A program made the position numbers and the translations under genes. The notes under the pieces are model-generated. The model was given only the letters and a program-made list of their open reading frames with translations, searched no databases and was not told the origin of the DNA. Below, one piece after another: positions 8,517 to 16,741 of a stretch of DNA of 64,000 bases; position 1 is the stretch's first letter, and every line of letters begins with the position of its first letter. This DNA is from Variovorax sp. WS11 (GTDB lineage: Bacteria > Pseudomonadota > Gammaproteobacteria > Burkholderiales > Burkholderiaceae_C): assembly GCF_010499245.1 (NCBI RefSeq), contig NZ_JAAGOW010000004.1, positions 806,001 to 870,000 of the forward strand. Direction: 5' to 3'.

Positions 8517-8889
8517 GGACAGAGTCCTCCTGGATGGGCATATATTCAGCACGTGGTGCCACTCCGCAACGGTTCGACCGAAGCCACGTGCAACACAGGA
8601 ATGAAGGTACGCTCTTCCCTGATGCAATCGGCACCATCCGCGAGTACGAGCTTTGGGCTTGTGGCTCTTCACTTGCGCTTCGGGCACTAGGCCGAACGCG
8701 GCGATGATGATCCGATCAGATCGCCCACTGATGCCCTCCACGCGGCCGGGCCGTTGACCGAATGATGCCGGTTCCTCGGTCACCCCGGATTGCGTACGTG
8801 ACGATGCGCTCCCCGTTGTTGATGTTCCAGATATCGGCTTGCCATTCTCGGCCCAGGCTGGCAGCGTTCTAGCGTGGTGCGCCAAGCAG
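8517..8889. other. Intergenic stretch without a convincing gene
   Basis: No ORF here shows a recognisable domain or convincing codon use. The right end lies just past the stop of the small reverse gene at 8890. The left part would hold the promoter of the 39-residue ORF if that is real. Confidence 0.5.
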
Positions 8890-9153
8890 TTATGTACTTA
8901 TCGGGACGGCAATGGCAGCGTCGCAATGCGCATCCAATCCGCGCTGTAAGCCAAGCATTTCGACACCGCGCTTCTGTAGCAACTCTGAGTCACTCCTCAG
9001 CGCGCGTTGCAGGCATTCCTCCATGTAGGCCTTGTCGCTCCGCAGGCGCGGCAGATCGACCCTCCAGCCGATGCCAGCCATGAGCCATTTGAAGGCGACC
9101 ATGTTGGGGAAGCCGTCGCTTCCTTCCGGGTCCTGGATGTGTGGAGTATTCAT
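8890..9153 (-). CDS. Small hypothetical protein (87 aa)
   Basis: The product begins MNTPHIQDPEGSDGFPNM and continues with a helical, soluble-looking sequence (FKWLMAGIGWRVDLPRLR, then KAYMEECLQRALRSDSELLQ). Composition and absence of rare codons look coding. There is no signal peptide or membrane segment, and only a weak AGAAG upstream of the start. I do not recognise a characterised family; it may be a conserved short protein of the host lineage. Confidence 0.5.
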   Translation of the reverse strand: MNTPHIQDPEGSDGFPNMVAFKWLMAGIGWRVDLPRLRSDKAYMEECLQRALRSDSELLQKRGVEMLGLQRGLDAHCDAAIAVPIST

Positions 9154-9592
9154 AAGTACAACAACTTCTAGTGCCGACCACTAGCGGGTCTTCGTCGCTG
9201 GCGCATGAACCCTCGTAATGCCATTCGCAATCGAGGACGGCAACGCGATGGATCTATGACTTGAGCAGGGCGTCGAAGATAGATCAGGGTTTCACTTTTT
9301 GCGCGAGATGAATCAGTCTGGTGTCAATCGCCACCGGGATAACGACATGGACACAGCGGGAGGCGAGCGAAGAATGGTGCAGTCGCAGCGGACTCCGTTG
9401 GTACGACCGATCCCAGGCTCAAACGAGACCCATTGTTGCGATCTCGACCGGCAAGGCCACCCACAGCGTTGCGGTCCGCCGGCCAATCCGAGCGCCAGGA
9501 TTCGGCCTGCCTCTGTCTGCTACGCCGTGCGCTCCGTTACCCTGCTCGAGTTCGCGGCCCCGTGTGCCCACCGGTTTGTTACCTTGCAGAGG
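9154..9592. other. Intergenic stretch, no gene supported
   Basis: The forward ORFs here (starting 9299, 9321 and 9433) have low-complexity Arg/Pro/Ala-rich translations typical of out-of-frame GC-rich DNA, and none shows a domain or ribosome site. Confidence 0.5.
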
Positions 9593-9775
9593 CTATAGCA
9601 GAGATGCAAGCGCCAAAAGCAGGAGCACGAAGCCTGCTGCGGCAACCGAGCCCTGTCCCCGGTAGTAATCCTTCAACTGCGCTGCCGGAACGAAAACGAG
9701 TCCGTGGCAGCCACCGACAAGCACAGAATCGTCCATGGGAGGCGTTTCGATCATTTCGGTTGAGATGTCATGCAT
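9593..9775 (-). CDS. Possible 60-residue tail-anchored small membrane protein
   Basis: The translation has a soluble N-terminal part (HGLVFVPAAQLKDYYRGQ) and ends with a hydrophobic segment, AAAGFVLLLLALASLL, that could be a C-terminal membrane anchor. Codon use is plausible but the ribosome site is weak. It lies on the same strand as, and downstream of, the Bug-receptor operon, 66 bp past that gene's stop. No family is recognised. Confidence 0.35.
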   Translation of the reverse strand: MHDISTEMIETPPMDDSVLVGGCHGLVFVPAAQLKDYYRGQGSVAAAGFVLLLLALASLL

Positions 9776-9841
9776 GCGAGCAACCGTTGGCTGGGATTGG
9801 GTTCATAGGTTTCCAGTCCGGTTGCGCGCATGTCGATGATG

Positions 9842-10843
9842 TCATTGCGGCTCGAGCTTCACGGCCTTCGCGATGCGCCGGAACTTGTCGATTTCAGCTT
9901 GGTAGAACGCGGCGGACTGCGCCAGAGTCATCGGCTCTACGGGCAGTGCGGCCGAGTCCTTGAGAAAGCTCTGGAAGTCGCTGCTTCCCGTTATGTCGGC
10001 CAGGCTCTTGTGCAGTGCCGCGGCGACGGACTCGGGCACGGATGCGGGCACAAAGACCGCGGCCCAGGCGCTGTAGACGAAGTTCTTCAGGTATTTGCCC
10101 TCGCTCAGCGTCGGCAACTTCGGCAGATAAGGATTGCGCTTGGTGTTTGCGACGCCGATCGCGTTGATCTTGCCAGTGCGGATGAGTTCCAGTACGTTGG
10201 GCGCCAGCGGCACGAACGCCATGTCGATCTCGCGGCTCAGCAGGGCCTGAATCACGGGGGCCGCGCCCTTGTACGGAACATCCAAGACGCGTGCGTTCGT
10301 CGATGCGCTGAAATCCGCCCCTACCAGGTAGGGTGCTGAGCCGTAGCCCCAACTCCCGATCGTCAGTTCTTTCTGATCGCTCTTGCGAGCCCTCTCGATA
10401 AGGGCGTCGATGCCGGAGAACGCATGGTCGGCGCTCGTGACCAGCATGAAGTCGGTCGGCAGAATGGTGGCAAGCAGGCGGTACTGTTCGGGCTTGTACT
10501 TCACCTGCGACAAGGCAAGCGGTGACAGAATCATGTCGTTGCCCGTCGTCACGAGCAGCGTTTGCCCGTCCGGTGCCGCGGCCAGCACGTTGTTTGCTGC
10601 GATCGAACCGCCCGCACCAGGCAGGTTCTCGATGATCACCGGCTTTCCAAGCGCGGTCTGCAAAGGTACCTGAATCTTGCGCGTTGCCACATCAGCGGGC
10701 CCGCCGGCTGGGTAGGCAACGCGCAGTACGAGTGGTCGAGATGATGGAATCTGCGCGTGAACGATGGTGATGGATGGCAGCGTGGCGGCAGCAACGATGC
10801 AGGCCGCCAAATACCGCCGGCCGAGTTTACAAACGAACTTCAT
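9842..10843 (-). CDS. Bug-family tripartite tricarboxylate transporter substrate-binding protein
   Basis: A 333-residue periplasmic receptor. Residues 1-30 form a signal peptide ending near HAQ. LRVAYPAGGPADVATR, PVIIENLPGAGGSIAANNV and VPYKGAAPVIQALLSREIDMAFVP are signature segments of the TctC/Bug fold, which captures carboxylated solutes with two conserved beta-strand loops. It is the last gene of a reverse operon (48 bp after fumarylacetoacetase) and no TctA/TctB membrane genes are nearby, as is common for Bug proteins in Burkholderiales. It may deliver or sense the substrate of that operon. Confidence 0.93.
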   Translation of the reverse strand: MKFVCKLGRRYLAACIVAAATLPSITIVHAQIPSSRPLVLRVAYPAGGPADVATRKIQVPLQTALGKPVIIENLPGAGGSIAANNVLAAAPDGQTLLVTTGNDMILSPLALSQVKYKPEQYRLLATILPTDFMLVTSADHAFSGIDALIERARKSDQKELTIGSWGYGSAPYLVGADFSASTNARVLDVPYKGAAPVIQALLSREIDMAFVPLAPNVLELIRTGKINAIGVANTKRNPYLPKLPTLSEGKYLKNFVYSAWAAVFVPASVPESVAAALHKSLADITGSSDFQSFLKDSAALPVEPMTLAQSAAFYQAEIDKFRRIAKAVKLEPQ

Positions 10844-10891
10844 GGTTGTCTCCTTTGTGGTGTTCTCAACAAGGCGGAGCGTGCGACGACG

Positions 10892-12250
10892 CTACGTCCA
10901 GGCCGGTAGCACCCGGCCATGATTGGTGCCGAAGCCGATGCGCCGAAAGCCATTGCGCTCGCACCAGCCGCGGAGAATGACCGAGTCGCCATCCTCGAGA
11001 AAGCTGCGGCTTTCGCCGTTGCTCAGCTGAACGGGCATCTGTCCGGCCAGCGCAAGTTCCATTAGCGCACCGGCCTCCGCCCGACTTGGACCTGAGATCG
11101 TGCCGCTACCCAGCAGGTCGCCCGTCTGCAGGTTGCAGCCACCTGCTGTGTGATGTGCAATCATCTGACCCATCGACCAGTAGTGGTGAGCAAAGTTCGT
11201 CTGCGATAGGGTCTGGGGCGGCAGTTCGGCTGAGCGCATTCGCTCGGTCTCAATCAGGACTTCCAAGCTAATGTCTAGCGCGCCAGCAGACCGATTTCCA
11301 TCGTCTTCGAGATAGGGCAGGGGCTGGGGATCCGCGGTGGGACGCGTCCAGGGTTTCCGATAGGGAGCAAGCGCATCCAGGGTGACGATCCAGGGAGACA
11401 CGGTCGTGGCGAAGTTCTTGGCATGGAAGGGCCCGAGCGGCGTCATTTCCCAAGCCTGAATGTCGCGTGCCGACCAGTCGTTGAGCAGGCAGATGCCGAA
11501 GGCATGGTCTTCCGCGGAGGATAGCGCGATGCGTTCGCCGGGGGCATTGCCGACACCGATGTAGAGGCCGAGTTCGAGTTCGTAGTCGAGTCGCTGGCAC
11601 GGCCCATATTCCGGAGTGACGCCACCTTCCCGAAGGGCCTGTCCATGCGGGCGCCGGAAGGTCTGGCCTGCGACTCCGATCGAGGAAACGCGGCCGTGGT
11701 ACGCGGTGGGTACCCACTGGAAGTTTCTCGGCAGTTCTCCGTTCGGCGCGAGCAGGGCGCTGATGGCGCGAGCGTGATGGATTGAGGTATAGAAGTCCGT
11801 GTAGTCGCCGATGCGTGCCGGTAGTGCGAGCTCGACGTCCGCCATCGGGCAGAGGCTTTGGCGGATCGTATCGATGTCACTCTTGCCATCTTGCCGGAGC
11901 AATCGGAAGAGAGCGTGGCGCAGCGCGCGCCAGGCGGCCGGTCCCATTGCCAAGAAGTCATTGAGTTCCGGGGCCGCACATGCCTTTGCCGCCTGCAGTG
12001 CAATGCCGTCGAGGCCGTCGAGGCCGTCGAGGCCGTCCAGGCCATCCGCTCGGCTCAGCGTTGCCAAATCCAGCACTTGGTCGCCGATGGCGATGCCCCC
12101 GCGCAGCGGTTCATCGCTGCCTGATCGCCGGAAGACGCCGAAGGGCAGATTCTGAAGCGGGAAGTCGGTGTCGTCCGAATTCGCGCTCTGTATCCAGCTT
12201 GTGGCCGAGGCGTCGTGGGTAAGGTCTATTTCGCGCATGGCTTGACTCAT
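10892..12250 (-). CDS. fahA: Fumarylacetoacetase
   Basis: A 452-residue member of the FAH family; it hydrolyses fumarylacetoacetate or a close beta-diketone acid to fumarate and acetoacetate. The N-terminal segment DFPLQNLPFGVFRR and the catalytic-domain motifs DYTDFYTSIHHA, DYELELGLYIG, LLNDWSARDIQAWE (metal and substrate ligands) and GDLLGSGTISGP are all present. The start at 12250 follows the CoA-transferase stop by one base; Met at 12238 is an alternative. Residues about 83-96 form an unusual DGLDGLDGLDGLDG run encoded by a 9-bp tandem repeat. No homogentisate dioxygenase or maleylacetoacetate isomerase is adjacent, so the substrate may not be tyrosine-derived. Confidence 0.92.
   Translation of the reverse strand: MSQAMREIDLTHDASATSWIQSANSDDTDFPLQNLPFGVFRRSGSDEPLRGGIAIGDQVLDLATLSRADGLDGLDGLDGLDGIALQAAKACAAPELNDFLAMGPAAWRALRHALFRLLRQDGKSDIDTIRQSLCPMADVELALPARIGDYTDFYTSIHHARAISALLAPNGELPRNFQWVPTAYHGRVSSIGVAGQTFRRPHGQALREGGVTPEYGPCQRLDYELELGLYIGVGNAPGERIALSSAEDHAFGICLLNDWSARDIQAWEMTPLGPFHAKNFATTVSPWIVTLDALAPYRKPWTRPTADPQPLPYLEDDGNRSAGALDISLEVLIETERMRSAELPPQTLSQTNFAHHYWSMGQMIAHHTAGGCNLQTGDLLGSGTISGPSRAEAGALMELALAGQMPVQLSNGESRSFLEDGDSVILRGWCERNGFRRIGFGTNHGRVLPAWT
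12005..12046 (-). repeat. In-frame 9-bp tandem repeat within fahA
   Basis: The plus strand reads GCCGTCGAG three times, then GCCGTCCAG and GCCATC, giving about 4.5 units of 9 bp. On the coding strand it encodes the Asp-Gly-Leu tripeptide repeat. Slippage would change protein length by three residues without a frameshift. Confidence 0.9.
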
Positions 12251-12251
12251 C

Positions 12252-13484
12252 TCAGTCGAACGCGCCGCTGAGACTGCGGCGGCTGCGCAGTACCCCTTGC
12301 GTGCGAAGCGCCTGGATGCGCTCCTCTGTGAGCCCAAGTTCGCTCAGGACCGCGCTGTTGCTCTCTCCTTGGAAGTAAGGCGCGCCCGGTGCTGGCAACT
12401 CGGAACGCCCGAAGCGCCAAGGCGGACCAGGCATGCGCACCGTGCCTCCGTCGCGATCGTCGATATTGACGATCGCGCCCCAGTCCTTAGCCCACTCCGA
12501 TTCGGCCAGCTCCTGCGTGCTTCGTACGATGCCGATTGCAAGGCCCGCCTCACTCACTTGCGCTTGCAGCAGATCCAGATCGGTGAAGGTCAGGATCCAC
12601 GCCTTGACCTCGGCCATCAGGCTCTCAAGGTTTGCCTTGCGCAGCGTCGCAGACGCGAATCGCGGGTCTGTGAAGAGATCGGTCCGGCGCATCATCGAGC
12701 AGTACTTGAGAAACATCGGTGAAGCCACCGGGCTCGAGGCGATAGTTAGCTTTCGCCCGTCTGGCAGTTCGAACAGGGGTGACTCATTTGCGCTCAAGGC
12801 GTAGGGTTCGTCCTTGACATCCAGACCTGTCAGTTGCGCGCCGGCACGCTCGTTGACGGAGAGCATGGTGGCGGCCATGCACACATCCACGTACTGCCCT
12901 TCACCGGTTCGCTCGCGATGTTGAAGAGCGGCCAGTACGGCGATGACGCCTTGCAGCCCGGTGTACACGTCCGCATGGCTGCAGGCATCATTGCGCGGTT
13001 CGACCATCGCGCCTTCGTAATGCTTCTGCAGAATGTCTGTGAGTCCGGTCTCGGCGTGGACCGTCGGTGCGAACGCCGGTCGATTGCGCCAAGGTCCCGT
13101 CTGTCCGTAGCCGCTGATCGAAACGTAGACGATTCTTGGGTTGATTTTCACCACGTCGTCATAGGCAAAGCCGAAACGTGCCAACGTTCCTGGGCGGAAG
13201 TTCTCGACGATGACGTCGGCATCACGGCACATCCGCCCGACAATCTCACGCGCCTCAGGCCAGTTGAGGTCCAGGCTGACGTTACGTTTGCCGGCATTCT
13301 GCTGTGCGTAGTACATCGACATGGTGCCGACATGCGGTACGCCTGCGCGGCCCAAATCACCAGCGGGTGGTTCAATCTTGGTCACTTCGGCGCCGAGGTC
13401 GCGCAGCGTCTTGGTACAACTCGGTCCAGACAGTACACGCGTGAAGTCGACCACGCGCAAGCCTTCGAGCGGAGCGGCGCTCAT
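12252..13484 (-). CDS. CaiB/BaiF family (class III) CoA-transferase
   Basis: A 410-residue product with the class III CoA-transferase layout: PLEGLRVVDFTRVLSGPSC at the N-terminus, LDLNWPEAREIV and ENFRPGTLARFG, ISGYGQTGPWRNRPAF, and the catalytic Asp expected at D172 in HADVYTGLQGV. It moves CoA between an acyl-CoA donor and a free carboxylic acid, which activates the substrate without ATP. The start at 13484 is one base past the enoyl-CoA hydratase stop and its own stop abuts fahA, so the genes are translationally coupled. It is the likely activation step of this operon. Confidence 0.92.
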   Translation of the reverse strand: MSAAPLEGLRVVDFTRVLSGPSCTKTLRDLGAEVTKIEPPAGDLGRAGVPHVGTMSMYYAQQNAGKRNVSLDLNWPEAREIVGRMCRDADVIVENFRPGTLARFGFAYDDVVKINPRIVYVSISGYGQTGPWRNRPAFAPTVHAETGLTDILQKHYEGAMVEPRNDACSHADVYTGLQGVIAVLAALQHRERTGEGQYVDVCMAATMLSVNERAGAQLTGLDVKDEPYALSANESPLFELPDGRKLTIASSPVASPMFLKYCSMMRRTDLFTDPRFASATLRKANLESLMAEVKAWILTFTDLDLLQAQVSEAGLAIGIVRSTQELAESEWAKDWGAIVNIDDRDGGTVRMPGPPWRFGRSELPAPGAPYFQGESNSAVLSELGLTEERIQALRTQGVLRSRRSLSGAFD

Positions 13485-13485
13485 C

Positions 13486-14244
13486 TCAGTTCCCCTCGAA
13501 GACCGCGGAGCCCGGCCCTGTCGCAGCGAAGGCATCTAGGCCCCTCTTCTGGTCGCGGCTGTTCCACATCATCGTGTTGGCTTCCTCTTGTTGTGCATCG
13601 GCCGCCGCGATGCCGCCGCGCGCCGCCAGATTCGCCACCGTCTTGATGCTGCGGAACGCCACCGTGGCACCCGCCGCCAGTTGTCGTGCCCACGAGAGCG
13701 ACGCGGCGGCCAACTCGGCCTCCGCAGCGACGAGATTGATGACACCCCAGCGCTCAAGCGCACGCGCATCATGGCGGCGCCCGAACATTGCCATCTCCTT
13801 GGCGCGAGCCACGCCGGCGCGTTGCGCCACACGCTGAACGCCGCCGAGCAGCGGCAGCAGGCCGAGTGAGGCTTCCGCCATTCCGAAGGTCGCGGTGTCT
13901 GCCGCAACGATCATGTCGCACATCAGCGCCAGTTCGAAGCCCCCGCCAAGCGCGGCGCCATGGACCGCTGCGACGGTAGGCACCGGCACGTCTTCCAACA
14001 AGGCCCAGAGGCGAGCGAGTTCGCTCTGGCTCCAGCGTTCAACAGGAAGCAGATTGAGGTCCGCACCCGCGCAGAAGTGACGCATGGAACTGCGCAGCAG
14101 GATGGCGCGACAACCTTCGCCGACGGCTTGTTCGTACGCAGCCGCCAGCGCCTGCAGCATCACGTTGTCGATCAGGTTGTGGGGTGGTTTCGCCAGGGTG
14201 ACGATGCCGACCGCACCATCCTTCTCATACGCAACTGGGCTCAT
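13486..14244 (-). CDS. Enoyl-CoA hydratase/isomerase family protein
   Basis: A 252-residue crotonase-fold protein. The oxyanion-hole segments are RHFCAGADLNLL (about 57-68) and AAVHGAALGGGFELALMCDMIVA (about 91-113); SLGLLPLLGGVQRV precedes the C-terminal helices. The start at 14244 is chosen because it begins the crotonase domain directly; upstream in-frame sequence is not domain-like. It is the first gene of the reverse operon with CoA-transferase, fahA and the Bug receptor, and its promoter holds two operator-like 13-mers shared with a divergent TetR gene. Confidence 0.9.
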   Translation of the reverse strand: MSPVAYEKDGAVGIVTLAKPPHNLIDNVMLQALAAAYEQAVGEGCRAILLRSSMRHFCAGADLNLLPVERWSQSELARLWALLEDVPVPTVAAVHGAALGGGFELALMCDMIVAADTATFGMAEASLGLLPLLGGVQRVAQRAGVARAKEMAMFGRRHDARALERWGVINLVAAEAELAAASLSWARQLAAGATVAFRSIKTVANLAARGGIAAADAQQEEANTMMWNSRDQKRGLDAFAATGPGSAVFEGN

Positions 14245-14267
14245 GATTGCTCCTTGTGTGAAGGTAA

Positions 14268-14305
14268 CGATAACACTGTTAACTAGAAACGTTATCGGTG
14301 TTAAC
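14268..14305. promoter_or_regulatory. Paired TetR operator candidates between enoyl-CoA hydratase and tetR
   Basis: Two related 13-mers lie here: ATAACACTGTTAA (14270-14282) and TTATCGGTGTTAA (14292-14304, reverse complement TTAACACCGATAA), centres 22 bp apart. The arms CGATAAC (14268-14274) and GTTATCG (14291-14297) are also inverted repeats. The same ATAACACTGTTA core and the same 22-bp spacing recur at 32811-32845. They sit 24-61 bp upstream of the hydratase start, between it and the divergent TetR gene. Confidence 0.65.
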
Positions 14306-14355
14306 CCCAATGTTCTCGGCAGCCGCTGAGGAATGCCGCTTGTAAGATCGATCGC

Positions 14356-15099
14356 GTGAAACCCGTATCGACCATGACCATCAAGCTGCCCAGAACACCC
14401 GCACGCGCGACCCCCCGCGTTGGGTCCAAAAGGCCCCGTGCGCTGCCCCCGCAACTCAGGGAGCCCGCCTACGAGCGCGGCGGCCTGCGCAACGCGCTCG
14501 TGGAGGAAGGGCGCAAGATGTTCGAGGAAAACGGCGCTAGCGAACTGAGCCTTCGCGCGCTGGCACGGCGACTCGGAGTTTCTGAGGCAGCGCCATCGCG
14601 CCACTTCAAGGGAAAGGAAGAATTACTGGCCGCCATCGCGTCCAGCGGATTCAAGGAGTTGGCCGAGCAACGCGTGAAAATCTCGGCAATGAATCTTGGC
14701 GCACTGGCCAAAGCCCGTGAAATGATGCTGAGCTACGTGCGCTACGCGGAGTTGCACGCCGGCTTGTTCGATCTGATGACGGGGCCGCGCTTGCTGCGGG
14801 AGTTTGTCCGAGGTGATGTCGAGGCAGCGAGCAACGTGTCCTACTCCTACTTTTCAGATTCGATCTTCGAGCTAGCGATCGAGAGTGGCTGGTCGAAGAG
14901 CCAACTGCACTATCTGTCGCATGCGGCTTGGTCGATGGAGCATGGTGTTGCGGCGCTCATATTGGCCGGCCGCACGCCGCGGACGGATAGCGGCATCGAG
15001 AAGCAGCGGATGATCGAACTCTCGATCGATCTCTTTTTATCCGCTGTGGTCGCTGGGCCCAAGAGTTTGAAGGAACCTTCCAAGTCACACTTGGTTTAG
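14356..15099 (+). CDS. TetR/AcrR family regulator with WHG-type C-terminal domain
   Basis: A 247-residue protein with a GTG start at 14356 (ATG at 14374 is an alternative). The basic, Pro-rich first ~45 residues precede a TetR helix-turn-helix (ASELSLRALARRLGVSEAAPSRHFKGKEELLAAI). The C-terminal ligand domain has LSYVRYAELHAGLFDLM, typical of the WHG group. It is divergent from the hydratase/CoA-transferase/fahA operon and the shared gap holds two operator-like sites, so it probably represses that operon and itself, released by an acyl-CoA or acid intermediate. Confidence 0.88.
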   Translation: MKPVSTMTIKLPRTPARATPRVGSKRPRALPPQLREPAYERGGLRNALVEEGRKMFEENGASELSLRALARRLGVSEAAPSRHFKGKEELLAAIASSGFKELAEQRVKISAMNLGALAKAREMMLSYVRYAELHAGLFDLMTGPRLLREFVRGDVEAASNVSYSYFSDSIFELAIESGWSKSQLHYLSHAAWSMEHGVAALILAGRTPRTDSGIEKQRMIELSIDLFLSAVVAGPKSLKEPSKSHLV

Positions 15100-15578
15100 C
15101 GCAGCGCGCCTCCAGTCCCAGCCAGGTCACCGTACCGTCGCCGGCAGCGGTCTGGATATCGGCACCAACTGGCGCCGTCGCAGGCCGGCCGGCCCCTAGG
15201 TGCAACCATTGCCTGCCGCCAGTGAGCTGAACTGCTGAACTGACCTTCACAGCAGTTCGTGTCACCAGCGCGAACTGCTGCGACCAACGTAGCTACGGCC
15301 CGGTGGTCCGGCCGCGCGCGGCTATCCCCGAGATGGTGCAGCCGTGGCGTCCTGCCGGCAGTCTCGGCCACTGCGGCACGCTGCGCGCCGGCGGACGCAC
15401 CCTGGCGACATGTCGCATCAGAAGCAGACCACATTCAGACCACCACCTTCTCCCACCAAGATGGGTCATCTAGGAGGCCGTCGGACTTGAGCCCGAGCGA
15501 CTCCAATTGATCGGTACGACGCGTTTGTCGAGACGGCGGTGCGCTGATCGAGGGTTTCCGGCGATTGACGAGGCACCG
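15100..15578. other. Intergenic stretch left of the IS1182-type element
   Basis: Short reverse frames exist (for example 14957-15265, with TAAGDGTVTWLGLEARC), but none has a clear start, ribosome site or family match. The right edge meets the probable end of the IS1182-type element. It could be decayed phage or IS sequence; this is not resolved. Confidence 0.4.
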
Positions 15579-15639
15579 TGGGGCCACCTCAAGCCACTTG
15601 AGGCCTCGGTTTCGGCGTGATCGAGGCGCACTTTTCCCC

Positions 15640-16558
15640 TCACACAGCGCGCAGCACGTGCATGCGCTTGATGTTCCAGGCCATGGTCACCAAGCTCCAT
15701 TCGCCTTGGGCCTTGGCCAGTCCGCGCATGCTCATTTGGCGCCAGCCCATCACCCGCTTGATGATGCCGAACACCGGCTCCACTGTCTGCTTGCGCAGGC
15801 CGTACAGGGCTCGGCCGGCCTGCGTGCCCAGGCGGCGTGCCATCTGCACGAGCGGGTCCGTCGTCTTGGGCTCGGGCACATCAAGTGCAAAGCGCTCCAT
15901 CACGGGCGTGTGATGCGACTCCCTCTTGAGCGCCAGCAGCGGCTCGACCCCCGCGTCGTGGCACGCCGTCACGTTGGCCTGGCTGAAGAAGCCGTTGTCC
16001 GTGATGAGCGTGTGCACCTGGCCCAGCACCGCGGGCAACGCTTGGATCTGCTGCAGCGTAGGCACGACTTCGCGCTTGTCGTTGGATGCCTGGCTCACAT
16101 GCTGGGTGATCACCATCATCGTCTCGGTGTCCACGCCGGCTTGTGCGTTGTAGCTTTGCTCGAAGCCTCCACTCGAGACGGGCATGATGCGCGACTCTTC
16201 ATCCGTGAGATTGACTTGGTCGCCGTCCTCGGGGCCGGCCTCTGGAGGCTCAGGGTCCTTGCCGCGCGGCTTCTTGCCCGCCTCACGCTGGGCTTGGCGC
16301 TTGGCGGTCTTGGCCTCGTACTCCTGCTGCTCGAACTGATGGCGCTCGCTGGCTCGCTGCTCGATCTTGGCCTTGGCCTGCGCGATCGCGCTCAAGCGGT
16401 CTTCACGCCGGGCGATCTCCGCCGGCACGTCCATGCCATCGGGCACCGCCGCACGGTCGCTGTTCTCGACCAGCGCCAGCAGGGTTTGCACTTCCTGGCG
16501 CAATTGCGCTTCGATCTTGTTGGCATGTGCCCAGGACAGGGGGCGGTGCTTGCTCGCG
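15640..16558 (-). pseudogene. C-terminal fragment of IS1182-family transposase
   Basis: This encodes about 306 residues from SKHRPLSWAHANKIEAQL to the stop at 15640. It includes SSGGFEQSYNAQAGVDTETM, LITDNGFFSQANV (a catalytic Asp context) and VEPVFGIIKRVMGWRQM (the catalytic Glu context). It is cut at 16558 by an IS21-family element and has no start of its own except the internal Met at 16503. The rest of the gene is at 19176-19520 and 24860-24963. Confidence 0.88.
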
Positions 16559-16573
16559 TGTCACCTTCCGGCA

Positions 16574-16660
16574 CATAGGAGCCAGTTCGTTTTCGGCGTA
16601 ATGGAGCCAGTGGATTTCCGCCGTAATGGAGCCACTGCGTTTTCGGCATATTGGAGCCAC
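16574..16660 (+). repeat. Terminal iterons of IS21 element A (four copies, 25-bp period)
   Basis: GGAGCCA begins at 16578, 16603, 16628 and 16653, each preceded by a variant of GGCGTAAT or GGCATATT. Multiple terminal repeats are the expected IstA binding sites of IS21 elements. Two inverted copies lie at the other end (about 19127-19156). Confidence 0.88.
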
Positions 16661-16741
16661 TTGAGTTGAAGGACACCTCGATCTGAATGGGTTGTTGCGT
16701 GCTGAAGTGGGCGACTTGATGAAGTCCCCACGGAGGCAGCG

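Noticed and set aside
9299..9963. Several forward ORFs of 99-176 residues
   Set aside because: No start signals, domains or plausible composition; partly antisense to the reverse ORF at 9593-9775 and the Bug receptor.
11811..12222. Forward ORFs with EAVEAVEA or RPSRPSRPS repeats
   Set aside because: The repeats are the 9-bp tandem repeat of fahA read on the other strand, not a separate repeat protein.
16574..16660. Possible CRISPR-like array (regular 25-bp period)
   Set aside because: Repeats are short, lie within the IS21 terminus and there are no unique spacers of CRISPR size or cas genes; they are transposase-binding iterons.
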